Program-made: the position numbers and the translations under genes
Part shown: positions 24,840 to 32,472 of the stretch, in pieces
Numbering within the stretch: position 1 is the first letter of the stretch
How the letters are laid out: each line of letters begins with the position of its first letter
The notes under the pieces: model-generated
What the model saw: only the letters and a program-made list of their open reading frames with translations
Told to the model about the DNA's origin: nothing
Database searches by the model: none
Origin: Treponema sp.
Lineage (GTDB): Bacteria; Spirochaetota; Spirochaetia; Treponematales; Treponemataceae
DNA: 51,219 bases
NCBI GenBank assembly: GCA_016282835.1
Contig: JAEELR010000222.1
Coordinates: 1 to 51,219 of the forward strand
Direction: 5' to 3'

Positions 24840-24961
24840 TTTGTCCTCGTTTTGTTGCTTTAATATGGTTGTTCTATTTCACTTGAAATTATGTGTAATA
24901 GTATATGTTGAAATGTAAATAATAATGATGAATTTATCAAGTGAAATGTTTCTGTTTGCAA

Positions 24962-25130
24962 AATGTGGTTTCGACCCTTCGACTGGGCTCAGGGACTGAG
25001 TGCTCATCCACGTGTTTCACTCAATGTACTGGGTAGTTTCGACAAGCTCAACCACCCCTGAAAAGACGGCCTCAACCACCGCGGGTATAGCGAGTTCGAG
25101 GTGGTTTCGACGGGCTCAACCACCACGGCT
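24962..25130. repeat. dispersed palindromic repeats
   Basis: Contains at least three copies of the CGAC...GCTCAACCACC palindrome, one followed by the CCTGAAAAGAC extension also present at 2335-2395, and a CTTCGACTGGGCTCAGGGACTG half-site. Confidence 0.75.
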
Positions 25131-25514
25131 TTATAAAACAGCCAGACATACAAATGCGGTGAGTAAAAATATGGAAGCGTTGATTACTTCTTCAAGCGGG
25201 AATCTGGTTTCATTGGTTTTTGAGTTCGTATAGTCTGTGTGGGATTCAAGGGTTTCCTGTTTTCTATTTAAAATTAGTTTTATTTTTTTCAGCGTGTATC
25301 CTAAAAAATTAAAAGTGCCTTTCTTGGAAAAAAAACTCATCAGTGAAGTAAAAAATAAAAATACAGAAATTACAAAGCTTGAATCGCAAAGGCACCTTGC
25401 TGCAGGAAATTCTTTCTGTGAATTTGTATAAATGAATCTTGCCAGGAGTAAATCTAGAATAAGGGCAATTAAAAATTCAACAGAAAATTTTATAAGTCGT
25501 TTTGAATCTTTCAT
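25131..25514 (-). CDS. small membrane protein, DUF3899-like
   Basis: The product is 127 residues with three hydrophobic segments: near residues 10-28, 45-62 and 108-126. The core block SLMSFFSKKGTFNFLGYTL after the second segment resembles DUF3899, in which a small inner-membrane protein carries a short positively charged loop (KKIKLILNRKQ). No function is known. It is the last gene before the opp operon on the same strand and its C-terminal region overlaps the preceding repeat cluster. Confidence 0.6.
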   Translation of the reverse strand: MKDSKRLIKFSVEFLIALILDLLLARFIYTNSQKEFPAARCLCDSSFVISVFLFFTSLMSFFSKKGTFNFLGYTLKKIKLILNRKQETLESHTDYTNSKTNETRFPLEEVINASIFLLTAFVCLAVL

Positions 25515-25617
25515 TATTATATATTGCCTTTTATTAAGTTTAATGTCGAGTTTTATTTGACTCAGAGTTTATGCACATACAGATGCTGAAATAAATTCAG
25601 TATGACCAGACTGCCTG

Positions 25618-26439
25618 TTACCTTGAACTTGCATCAGGGTCTGGAACTGGAATTGCCCTCAATAAAGCTTTTGTGTATTCCTGTTCAGGATTTGCAAACA
25701 ATTCATCTGAAGTTTTCTGTTCAACAATTTTTCCCTTGTACATTACACCGATTCTGTCGCAGAAATATTTTACTATTGCTAAGTCGTGTGCAATAAATAA
25801 AATTGAAAGGCCTAATTCTTTTCGTAAATCATTTAGCAGATTGATTATCTGAGCCTTAATTGAAACATCAAGTGCACTTACCGGTTCATCTGCAATGATA
25901 AGTTCAGGCTTCATTATCAATGCTCTTGCAATTCCGATTCTCTGTCTCTGGCCGCCGCTAAATTCGTGAGGATAACGGTGAGCGTAGTCTTTTAAAAGTC
26001 CAACTTTATTCATAACGTCAAAAACTTTTTCATCAATCACTTTTTCATTCTTCTCGCCCTGAATCCTTAAGCCTTCAGAAATAATTTCCCTTACATTCAT
26101 TCTTGGGTTTAAAGAGCTTACAGGATCCTGAAAAATCATTTGTATTTTTGTTTCCATTTGATTTTTCTTTTGCAGAAGTTTAATTTGCTTCAGTTCATTT
26201 TTATCAGTGACATTCAATGTCCCGGCATTTATCAGTTTGTCATTAAAATAAATTTTCCCGCCGGTAATTTTATACAGCTTAATGATAGAGCGCCCTATTG
26301 TAGTTTTTCCTGAGCCGCTTTCACCAACAAGTCCATATACTTCACCTTTTTTTATTTCGAAGCTTACATCATCAACTGCTTTAAAATCTTTGTTAAAATA
26401 TTGAGATAAATGTTCTACGCGTAAAATTGTTTCTGCCAT
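25618..26439 (-). CDS. oppF: oligopeptide ABC transporter ATPase OppF
   Basis: The product is 273 residues: Walker A GESGSGKTT, NPRMNVREI after the Q-loop, signature FSGGQRQRIGIARAL, Walker B LIIADEPVSALDV. It lacks the long oligopeptide_HPY-type tail, ending soon after ALLRAIPVPDPD. It pairs with OppD to drive peptide import. The start directly follows the oppD stop and its ribosome site lies inside oppD. Last in oppBCDF. Confidence 0.93.
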   Translation of the reverse strand: MAETILRVEHLSQYFNKDFKAVDDVSFEIKKGEVYGLVGESGSGKTTIGRSIIKLYKITGGKIYFNDKLINAGTLNVTDKNELKQIKLLQKKNQMETKIQMIFQDPVSSLNPRMNVREIISEGLRIQGEKNEKVIDEKVFDVMNKVGLLKDYAHRYPHEFSGGQRQRIGIARALIMKPELIIADEPVSALDVSIKAQIINLLNDLRKELGLSILFIAHDLAIVKYFCDRIGVMYKGKIVEQKTSDELFANPEQEYTKALLRAIPVPDPDASSR

Positions 26440-27696
26440 TTATTTCTCCAGCTTTTTTCTATTTAAAAGAATTTTTTCAGGCGGGGTAACGCTTGGTGCA
26501 TCTGGATGCAAAAGCCATGTTGCTGCCTTATGTGTTGGTGTGATTTCAAAAAATGGCGGTTCCTGTTCAAAATCAATCTGCATTGCATATTTATTTCTTG
26601 GAGCAAATGCATCGCCCTTTGGAGCCTGTATAAGATTTGGTGGAGTTCCCGGAATAAATTCCAGCATTTTAGTTGAGTTTAAATCCGGTACAGACGAAAG
26701 CAGGGCCCAGGTGTAAGGATGTCTTGAGTCATAAAAAATTTCTCTAAGCATTCCGTATTCAACAATTTTTCCTGCATACATTACAGCAATTTTATCTGCA
26801 ATATTTGCAACAACTCCTAAATCGTGCGTTATGAAAATTACAGACATTTTTCTTTCATCTTTTAGTTTTTTTATTAAGTCCAGGATTTGTGCTTGAATCG
26901 TTACATCAAGTGCAGTTGTCGGCTCGTCACAAATTAAAAGCTCTGGGTTAGAAGAAATTGCTATTGCTATAACTATTCGCTGCCTCATTCCTCCAGACAG
27001 TTCAAACGGATACTGATAAAATCTTTTTTCAGGATTATCAATGCCGACTTCATTCATAAGCTTTATTGCTTTTTCGAAGGCGATTTTTTTTGTCACTTTG
27101 TATGCTGCTTTTTTTACTAAGAATTTCAAACCCTCAGAAAATTCTTCGCTGCTTTCAAAATAATCTGGAGCGGTAAAATAATCAGTGTTTGCATTTTGAT
27201 TTTCGCTAAAAAATTTTTCGTACTTTTTTGTAATCGCTTTGATTTCATTCTTTATGCTTTTATTGTCAGCCGAAAGCTTTTTTATTTCTGCTAAAAGTTC
27301 TTTCTTTGCCAAGTGCCTTTCAGTTTTGCCGTTTAGAATCATTGACTCTGTTAACTGATATCCGACTTTAACAATTGGATCCAATGCTGAAAGAGGGTCC
27401 TGGAAAACCATAGCGATTTTATTTCCTCTGATTTTAGTAAATTCTTTCTCGCTGAAGCTGAGTAAATTTTTCCCCTCGTATAAAATTTCTCCGCTTTCAA
27501 TAATTGCGTTTTCTGCTTCTATTCCTAAAATTGCTTTTGCAGAAACTGATTTACCGGAGCCGCTTTCTCCTACCAAGGCAAGTGTTTCTCCTTTTTCTAA
27601 ATCAAAATCAATTCCGCGAACTGCATGGAGAATTCCTTTTTCTGTCCTGAAGCTTACAGATAAATTTCTAACACTCAAATATTTTTTGTTCATCAT
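26440..27696 (-). CDS. oppD: oligopeptide ABC transporter ATPase OppD with internal insertion
   Basis: The product is 418 residues: Walker A GESGSGKS (43-50), Q-loop at 99, signature LSGGMRQR (233-240), Walker B LLICDEP (253-259). Between the Q-loop and the signature, residues about 123-207 are a charged, coiled-coil-like insert (Lys/Glu/Asn-rich, then aromatic YFTAPDYFESSEEF) that ordinary OppD (about 330-350) does not have. It lies in the helical subdomain that contacts the permease. The start ATG overlaps the oppC stop (ATGATGA). It couples ATP hydrolysis to peptide import. Confidence 0.93.
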   Translation of the reverse strand: MMNKKYLSVRNLSVSFRTEKGILHAVRGIDFDLEKGETLALVGESGSGKSVSAKAILGIEAENAIIESGEILYEGKNLLSFSEKEFTKIRGNKIAMVFQDPLSALDPIVKVGYQLTESMILNGKTERHLAKKELLAEIKKLSADNKSIKNEIKAITKKYEKFFSENQNANTDYFTAPDYFESSEEFSEGLKFLVKKAAYKVTKKIAFEKAIKLMNEVGIDNPEKRFYQYPFELSGGMRQRIVIAIAISSNPELLICDEPTTALDVTIQAQILDLIKKLKDERKMSVIFITHDLGVVANIADKIAVMYAGKIVEYGMLREIFYDSRHPYTWALLSSVPDLNSTKMLEFIPGTPPNLIQAPKGDAFAPRNKYAMQIDFEQEPPFFEITPTHKAATWLLHPDAPSVTPPEKILLNRKKLEK

Positions 27697-29147
27697 ACTG
27701 TTCCTTTTAGAGAAGGATTAAATGCATCCCTTAAACCGTTTCCAAATTCATTAAAGCAGATTAATAAAATTGAAATAAAAGATGCCGGGAAAAATACACA
27801 ATGCGGATGTGTTGATAAAACTGATTGTGCTGCATTTAACATTGTTCCTACAGAAGTCATTGTGTCTGACTGCAAGTTTACAATTCCAAGATAAGTTAGA
27901 TTTGCTTCCGAAAAAATTACTGCAGGAATTGAAAGTACGCTTGTTGTAATTATAAAACCGATTGCATTTGGAAGAATGTGTTTAAAGATTAAGCGTGAAT
28001 CTTTTGCTCCCAGTGTACGGCTTGCCATTACATATTCATGTCCCTTGAACCTGTAGAACTGTGCCCTTACTGTTGATGAAGTTCCAATCCATCCAAAGAA
28101 AATAAATGCGAAGAACATGCTTACAATAGGGCCGGCTTTTTTTGCAAAGTATAATTGAAAGAGTGTCATTAAGATTACAGATGGAACCTGACCTAAAATG
28201 TCTTTTATTCTTTCTATGACTAAATCCACTGTACCGCCATAATAGCCTTCAATTGAACCGATGATGATTCCTAAGAATAAATTTATTGCAGCAACACAAA
28301 TTGAAAGGATAAGTGAAAGTCGTGCACCGTATGCAAGTCGTGTAAAAATGTCGTAGCCTGATGAATCTGCACCAAATAAAAAGGAAGCAGAAAATCCGTT
28401 TTTGTATTTGTACCATTCCTTATATAAAACTCTTACTTCTTTTTGTTTGCCGTCCATTCTTTCTATAAAGAATAAAGGGCTTTCGTTTTCTTTTAAAAAT
28501 ATATCTTCTACAGAACCTGTCGCTGGGTTTTTTAATGCAATGCCTTTATCATCAGTTTTAAACCACGCATTCATATCATTTTTGTATGCAATATTAGTAA
28601 CTTTTTTTTCATCAATTACCGGATAAAAAATCTGCACGTTGTTTTTTTCTTCATATGCTTTTGCTTCATTAAATTCGCTGTCGGAAAGAATAAGTTTTTT
28701 CCAGCCGACTTTTGCGTAGGTGTCGATTTTAATTTTATGCCATTCCCTTAAGCGGCTTGCAATTTCAACTTTTTTTAACCCGTAATCTTTTACAACAGCG
28801 CCGGGAATGTTTATTAAATAGTCATAAGTTTGCTGATTAACTACTTGTGTTTCATATTTCATAAAGCTTGGATTTACATAAGCGTAATAAGCATCCTTGT
28901 CAGAGATTTTATATTTAGAAAAGATTGGTGCAAAAATTGAGTATAAGATTAGAATGAAAATAATTACAAAGCACAGGACAGAAGTTTTGTTTGTAAAGAA
29001 GCGGGTCATACAGTCAGCAAAGTAGCCTTTTGTTTTTCCTGCAAAAGTGATTTTTTCTGTTTCATTAAAACTCACGAACTGAAATTTTTCTTTCGGGATT
29101 TCTGGGATGTGATTAAAACTTCCTTCAGCAGATTCATTATAATTCAT
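27693..29147 (-). CDS. oppC: oligopeptide ABC transporter permease OppC with large external loop
   Basis: The product is 484 residues. The first membrane segment (about 50-70) is followed by an external loop of about 180 residues before the permease core, which starts near SFLFGADSSGYDIFTRLAYG and carries the EAA-type block ASRTLGAKDSRLIFKHILPN. The long loop is known from some Opp-like permeases, where it may contact the binding protein. It overlaps oppB by 11 bases and is coupled to it. Confidence 0.92.
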   Translation of the reverse strand: MNYNESAEGSFNHIPEIPKEKFQFVSFNETEKITFAGKTKGYFADCMTRFFTNKTSVLCFVIIFILILYSIFAPIFSKYKISDKDAYYAYVNPSFMKYETQVVNQQTYDYLINIPGAVVKDYGLKKVEIASRLREWHKIKIDTYAKVGWKKLILSDSEFNEAKAYEEKNNVQIFYPVIDEKKVTNIAYKNDMNAWFKTDDKGIALKNPATGSVEDIFLKENESPLFFIERMDGKQKEVRVLYKEWYKYKNGFSASFLFGADSSGYDIFTRLAYGARLSLILSICVAAINLFLGIIIGSIEGYYGGTVDLVIERIKDILGQVPSVILMTLFQLYFAKKAGPIVSMFFAFIFFGWIGTSSTVRAQFYRFKGHEYVMASRTLGAKDSRLIFKHILPNAIGFIITTSVLSIPAVIFSEANLTYLGIVNLQSDTMTSVGTMLNAAQSVLSTHPHCVFFPASFISILLICFNEFGNGLRDAFNPSLKGTV

Positions 29148-30105
29148 TTGTTTTATTTCCTCCCATTCTGATTCTTGGGTCTATAAAGCCGTAACTTAAG
29201 TCAAATAAAATTCCTGCTAAAAGACCAATTGTTATATAGAACATTGAGCATGCCATAAACACACTGTAGTCTTTCTGTTCGATTGAAAGCAGATATGTTT
29301 TTCCGATTCCAGGCACTGCAAAAATTTGTTCGATAATCATTGAGCCTGAAATGATGTATAGAAAATCTGCTAAGAAGGTAGGCACTAAAGGAACCATAGA
29401 ATTTCTGAATGCATGGCGGATGGTTGCCTGGGCTTTACTCAAACCTTTTGTTCTTGCGAGTAACATATAATCGCTTGTTAAAGTTTCTGATAATTCTGCC
29501 CTGATTAACCTCATGTCTCCTGCAATAGGGCAAAAGCTTAATGCAAGTACCGGCAGGATTGCACTGTGAAACATTTCCCATGAAAACCAGTTTGTTCCGC
29601 CGCTTAAAACTAAAGGGCATAAATTTAATTTGAAGCCCACAATGTACTGAAGTAAAAATGCATAGACGAAGGAAGGAACACTGATAAACACAATTATAAA
29701 AAACTGAACGAATTTGTCCTGCCATTTATTTTTGTTAACTGCAGCAATTATTCCGAATCCAATTCCGAGTGGCAGAGAAATTATTAATGAAAGAACATTG
29801 ATGTAAATTGTTGCTGGGAGTTTGCTTGCAAGATACTTATCTACCGGCTGAAGAAAAGTTCCCATAGTTGTGCAGAAGCCCCAGTCCCATTTTGTAAAAA
29901 CGTTCTTTAGAAAAATTCCGTACTGAACCATGATTGGTTTGTTATAGCCCCACGCTTCACGCATATCTTTCAGGCCTTTATCAAAGCCACCTTGTACTGA
30001 TTCAACTTGATTAGGGAGCAATCTTATGAGGACAAACAGAAGTGTCATGATTAAAAACAGGGAAATTATCATTAAAATAATTCGCTTAAAAACATACTTT
30101 AACAT
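29137..30105 (-). CDS. oppB: oligopeptide ABC transporter permease OppB
   Basis: The product is 322 residues with six membrane segments, the N-terminal block YVFKRIILMIISLFLIMT and the EAA loop ARTKGLSKAQATIRHAFRNS. First gene of oppBCDF; an oppA for the peptide-binding lipoprotein is not found next to it. The start has only a weak ribosome site (GCCGAAAATTTATGTATG), so an alternative start a few codons away is possible. Confidence 0.93.
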   Translation of the reverse strand: MLKYVFKRIILMIISLFLIMTLLFVLIRLLPNQVESVQGGFDKGLKDMREAWGYNKPIMVQYGIFLKNVFTKWDWGFCTTMGTFLQPVDKYLASKLPATIYINVLSLIISLPLGIGFGIIAAVNKNKWQDKFVQFFIIVFISVPSFVYAFLLQYIVGFKLNLCPLVLSGGTNWFSWEMFHSAILPVLALSFCPIAGDMRLIRAELSETLTSDYMLLARTKGLSKAQATIRHAFRNSMVPLVPTFLADFLYIISGSMIIEQIFAVPGIGKTYLLSIEQKDYSVFMACSMFYITIGLLAGILFDLSYGFIDPRIRMGGNKTNEL

Positions 30106-30185
30106 ACATAAATTTTCGGCTTTTCAACTAATTCACTGAACTTTATTAGGGATAAAATTTTCTGGATTTGTGTCTGTATAAGTTA

Positions 30186-30213
30186 TTGACAAGTATTATA
30201 TTTTCGATATAAA
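30186..30213 (+). promoter_or_regulatory. promoter of the tRNA cluster
   Basis: TTGACA (30186-30191), 16-base spacer, TATAAA (30208-30213), with the first tRNA base 18 bases further. Confidence 0.75.
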
Positions 30214-30230
30214 ATCAGTACATAATTTTT

Positions 30231-30317
30231 GGAGCGATGGCAGAGTGGTCGAACGCGGCGGTCTTGAAAACCGTTATACTCTTACGGGTATCGGGGGTTC
30301 AAATCCCTCTCGCTCCG
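30231..30317 (+). tRNA. tRNA-Ser (anticodon TGA)
   Basis: Acceptor GGAGCGA pairs with TCGCTCC; anticodon loop CTTGAAA contains TGA; long variable arm typical of serine tRNA (class II); T-arm GGGGGTTCAAATCCC. 87 bases, no CCA encoded. Confidence 0.95.
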
Positions 30318-30352
30318 TCCTAAATAATTAATATAGTTTCTTTAGGAATTTT

Positions 30353-30437
30353 GGAGGCGTGGTAGAGCGGTAATACAACGGTTTGCTAAACCGTCGGTTC
30401 CTAAAGGGCCGGGCAGGTTCAACCCCTGTCGCCTCCG
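30353..30437 (+). tRNA. tRNA-Ser (anticodon GCT)
   Basis: Acceptor GGAGGCG pairs with CGCCTCC; anticodon loop TTGCTAA contains GCT; extended variable arm; T-arm ends GGTTCAACCCC. 85 bases, no CCA encoded. Confidence 0.93.
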
Positions 30438-30444
30438 CTTGTTT

Positions 30445-30519
30445 GAGACTATAGCTCAGCTGGATTAGAGCATCACCCTGCGGAGGTGAGGGTCGCACGT
30501 TCGAATCGTGTTAGTCTCG
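30445..30519 (+). tRNA. tRNA-Arg (anticodon GCG)
   Basis: Acceptor GAGACTA pairs with TAGTCTC; the D-arm is normal (AGCTCAGCTGGATTAGAGC); anticodon stem CACC/GGTG with loop CTGCGGA gives GCG; T-arm GCACGTTCGAATCGTG. 75 bases, no CCA encoded. Its last 18 bases are repeated at 30720-30737. GCG rather than ACG implies no A-to-I editing is needed for this tRNA. Confidence 0.92.
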
Positions 30520-30528
30520 TAAGAATAA

Positions 30529-30554
30529 GTCTGTCAGTGAGACAGGCTTTTTTT
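30529..30554 (+). terminator. terminator of the tRNA cluster
   Basis: GTCTGTC pairs with GACAGGC (one G-T), loop AGTGA, then seven T. Confidence 0.85.
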
Positions 30555-30563
30555 GTTTTAAAA

Positions 30564-30737
30564 TAATAGTGTTGGGATTGTATAAGATTCGAACCGGAAT
30601 GAGTGGTCATAAAAAACGCGAGATGTCGCAGCGGTTTTTATGATTCAGTGACAGGAGGTCACTGAAAACGAATGCAGGCGCCGCAGAGGGAGTAAACAGG
30701 AGGTTTACGACCAGCGCGGCGAATCGTGTTAGTCTCG
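30564..30737 (+). repeat. hairpin-rich element ending in a copy of the tRNA-Arg 3' end
   Basis: After the terminator come a reversed tRNA T-loop motif (GATTCGAACC), the inverted pair TCATAAAAA/TTTTTATGA, the hairpins TTCAGTGAC-AGGAG-GTCACTGAA and GTAAAC-AGGAG-GTTTAC, and a GCCGC/GCGGC pair. The element ends with CGAATCGTGTTAGTCTCG (30720-30737), identical to tRNA-Arg 30502-30519. The DNA between is not tRNA. Confidence 0.7.
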
Positions 30738-30746
30738 GAGAAATTA

Positions 30747-30773
30747 AGTCTGTCAATGTGGCAGACTTTTTTT
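30747..30773 (+). terminator. second, diverged copy of the tRNA terminator
   Basis: AGTCTGTC pairs with GGCAGACT (eight pairs, one G-T), loop AATGT, then T-run. It is the counterpart of 30529-30554. Confidence 0.75.
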
Positions 30774-30914
30774 ATTTTAAATCAGTTGTGATGAAATAAA
30801 TTCAGCATTACCCAATAATAAAAAATTACTATATATAGTATTTTTTACTTTTCAAAAAATAAAAAAAAGTTTAGTATGGTTACTGTTGCTTTTGCAACAA
30901 GGGGTTTATTAATT

Positions 30915-32270
30915 ATGGAATACAAAATTACTAATGCTTATTGTAAACGTGTTTGGGATGAAATCAGTGCACGTTATGCAGATCAGGATCACTTTCTTCA
31001 GGCAGCTGGTTTAGTTTTAGAAACAATTTCACCAGTAGTTGCTAAAATGCCTGAACTCGAAAAAGCTGGAGTTCTTGAACGCTTTGTAGAACCAGAAAGA
31101 ATTATTATGTTCAGAGTTCCTTGGACAGATGACAAAGGTAAGCCACATGTTAACCGTGGTTTCAGAGTTCAATTTAACAGTGCAATTGGACCATATAAAG
31201 GAGGACTTCGTTTCTCTCCAGAAGTTGGATTAGATGTATTAAAATTCTTAGGTTTCGAACAGGTTCTTAAGAATTCTCTTACAACACTTCCTATGGGTGG
31301 TGGTAAAGGTGGTTCAGACTTCGATGCACACGGAAAATCAGATGCAGAAGTTATGAGATTCTGTCAGTCATTCATTACAGAACTTTACAGACATATTGGT
31401 GCTGATACAGATGTTCCAGCAGGAGACAAAGGTGTTGGTGGACGCGAAGTAGCATATATGTTTGGTCAGTATAAGAGAATTACAAATCAGTACACAGGAG
31501 TTCTTACAGGAAAGGGTCTTGAATTTGGTGGATCACTTGCAAGAACAGAAGCTACTGGTTATGGTTTAGTTTATTTCGTAGCAAGAATGCTTGAAATGAA
31601 GAACGAAACATTAGAAGGAAAAACAGCAATTATTTCTGGTGACGGAAACGTTGCTCAGTATGCTGCTGAAAAACTCATTCAGCTTGGTGCAAAACCATTA
31701 ACACTTTCTGACTCAACTGGATATATCTATGATGAAGAAGGTATCACACAGAAAAAGCTTGAATATGTTAAGAAGTTCCGTGCAGCACACAAAAAGATTG
31801 ATGAATACGTTAAGAAATTCCCTAAAGCAAAATTCTATAAGGGACAGAAACCTTGGGGAGTTAAAGCTGATATCGCTTTACCATGTGCAACACAGGATGA
31901 AATCTATCTTGAAGATGCAAAGAAACTTGTTGCTAACGGTGTAAGACTTGTAGCAGAAGGTGCTAATATGCCAACTCGTGCAGAAGCTATTGAATTCTTA
32001 CAGAAGAACAAAGTTATGTTCGCTCCAGGAAAAGCTTCAAACGCTGGTGGTGTAGCAGTTTCAGGTCTCGAAATGAGCCAGAACTCAGAACGCCTTTCAT
32101 GGTCTTTTGATGAAGTTGATGCAAAACTTAAAGACATTATGGTAAATATCCACGACAACGCTTACAATACAGCAAAGAAATATGCTACTGAAGGTGACTA
32201 CGTTGCTGGTGCTAACATTGCAGGCTTCGTAAAAGTTGCAAAAGCAATGGTTGCTCAGGGTCTTGTGTGA
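30915..32270 (+). CDS. gdhA: NADP-type glutamate dehydrogenase
   Basis: The product is 451 residues, the usual hexameric GDH length. It makes glutamate from 2-oxoglutarate and ammonium in the cytosol. Family blocks: RVPWTDDKGKPHVNRGFRVQ, PMGGGKGGSDFDAHGKSD (substrate Lys) and the nucleotide fold with ISGDGNVAQYAAEKL. Start ATG 30915 is chosen for the family N-terminus (YCKRVWDEI) and an AAGGGG site ten bases upstream. The leader has a small hairpin, TGTTGC-TTTT-GCAACA (30884-30899), directly before that site. A strong terminator follows. Confidence 0.95.
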   Translation: MEYKITNAYCKRVWDEISARYADQDHFLQAAGLVLETISPVVAKMPELEKAGVLERFVEPERIIMFRVPWTDDKGKPHVNRGFRVQFNSAIGPYKGGLRFSPEVGLDVLKFLGFEQVLKNSLTTLPMGGGKGGSDFDAHGKSDAEVMRFCQSFITELYRHIGADTDVPAGDKGVGGREVAYMFGQYKRITNQYTGVLTGKGLEFGGSLARTEATGYGLVYFVARMLEMKNETLEGKTAIISGDGNVAQYAAEKLIQLGAKPLTLSDSTGYIYDEEGITQKKLEYVKKFRAAHKKIDEYVKKFPKAKFYKGQKPWGVKADIALPCATQDEIYLEDAKKLVANGVRLVAEGANMPTRAEAIEFLQKNKVMFAPGKASNAGGVAVSGLEMSQNSERLSWSFDEVDAKLKDIMVNIHDNAYNTAKKYATEGDYVAGANIAGFVKVAKAMVAQGLV

Positions 32271-32300
32271 TCTAGTTTACTAAAGGCTTAAATTAATGAA

Positions 32301-32330
32301 ACCATCTGATGTATGTCAGGTGGTTTTTTT
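32301..32330 (+). terminator. terminator of gdhA
   Basis: ACCATCTGA pairs with TCAGGTGGT (one G-T), loop TGTATG, then T-run. Confidence 0.9.
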
Positions 32331-32344
32331 GTTTTTAAAAACAA

Positions 32345-32470
32345 GGCATGTGGTGACTGAATAGCGCAAGCGTATCGAAATTATAACGGAAGTTTTAGGT
32401 ACTTAGGTGGTGAAGGGCGTTGCCCCGACATGCTCAACCACCGCATTATTTCTTGGCTCAACTACCTAGG
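32345..32470. repeat. dispersed palindromic repeats
   Basis: Contains the GGTGACTGAATAGCGCAAGCG palindrome also seen near 5815 and a TGCTCAACCACC half-site, plus CGACATGCTC. Ends at the pepT stop. Confidence 0.7.
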
Positions 32471-32472
32471 TG

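Noticed and set aside
30720-30737. A second, complete tRNA-Arg gene
   Set aside because: Only the last 18 bases match; no D-arm, anticodon arm or 5' acceptor strand precedes it.
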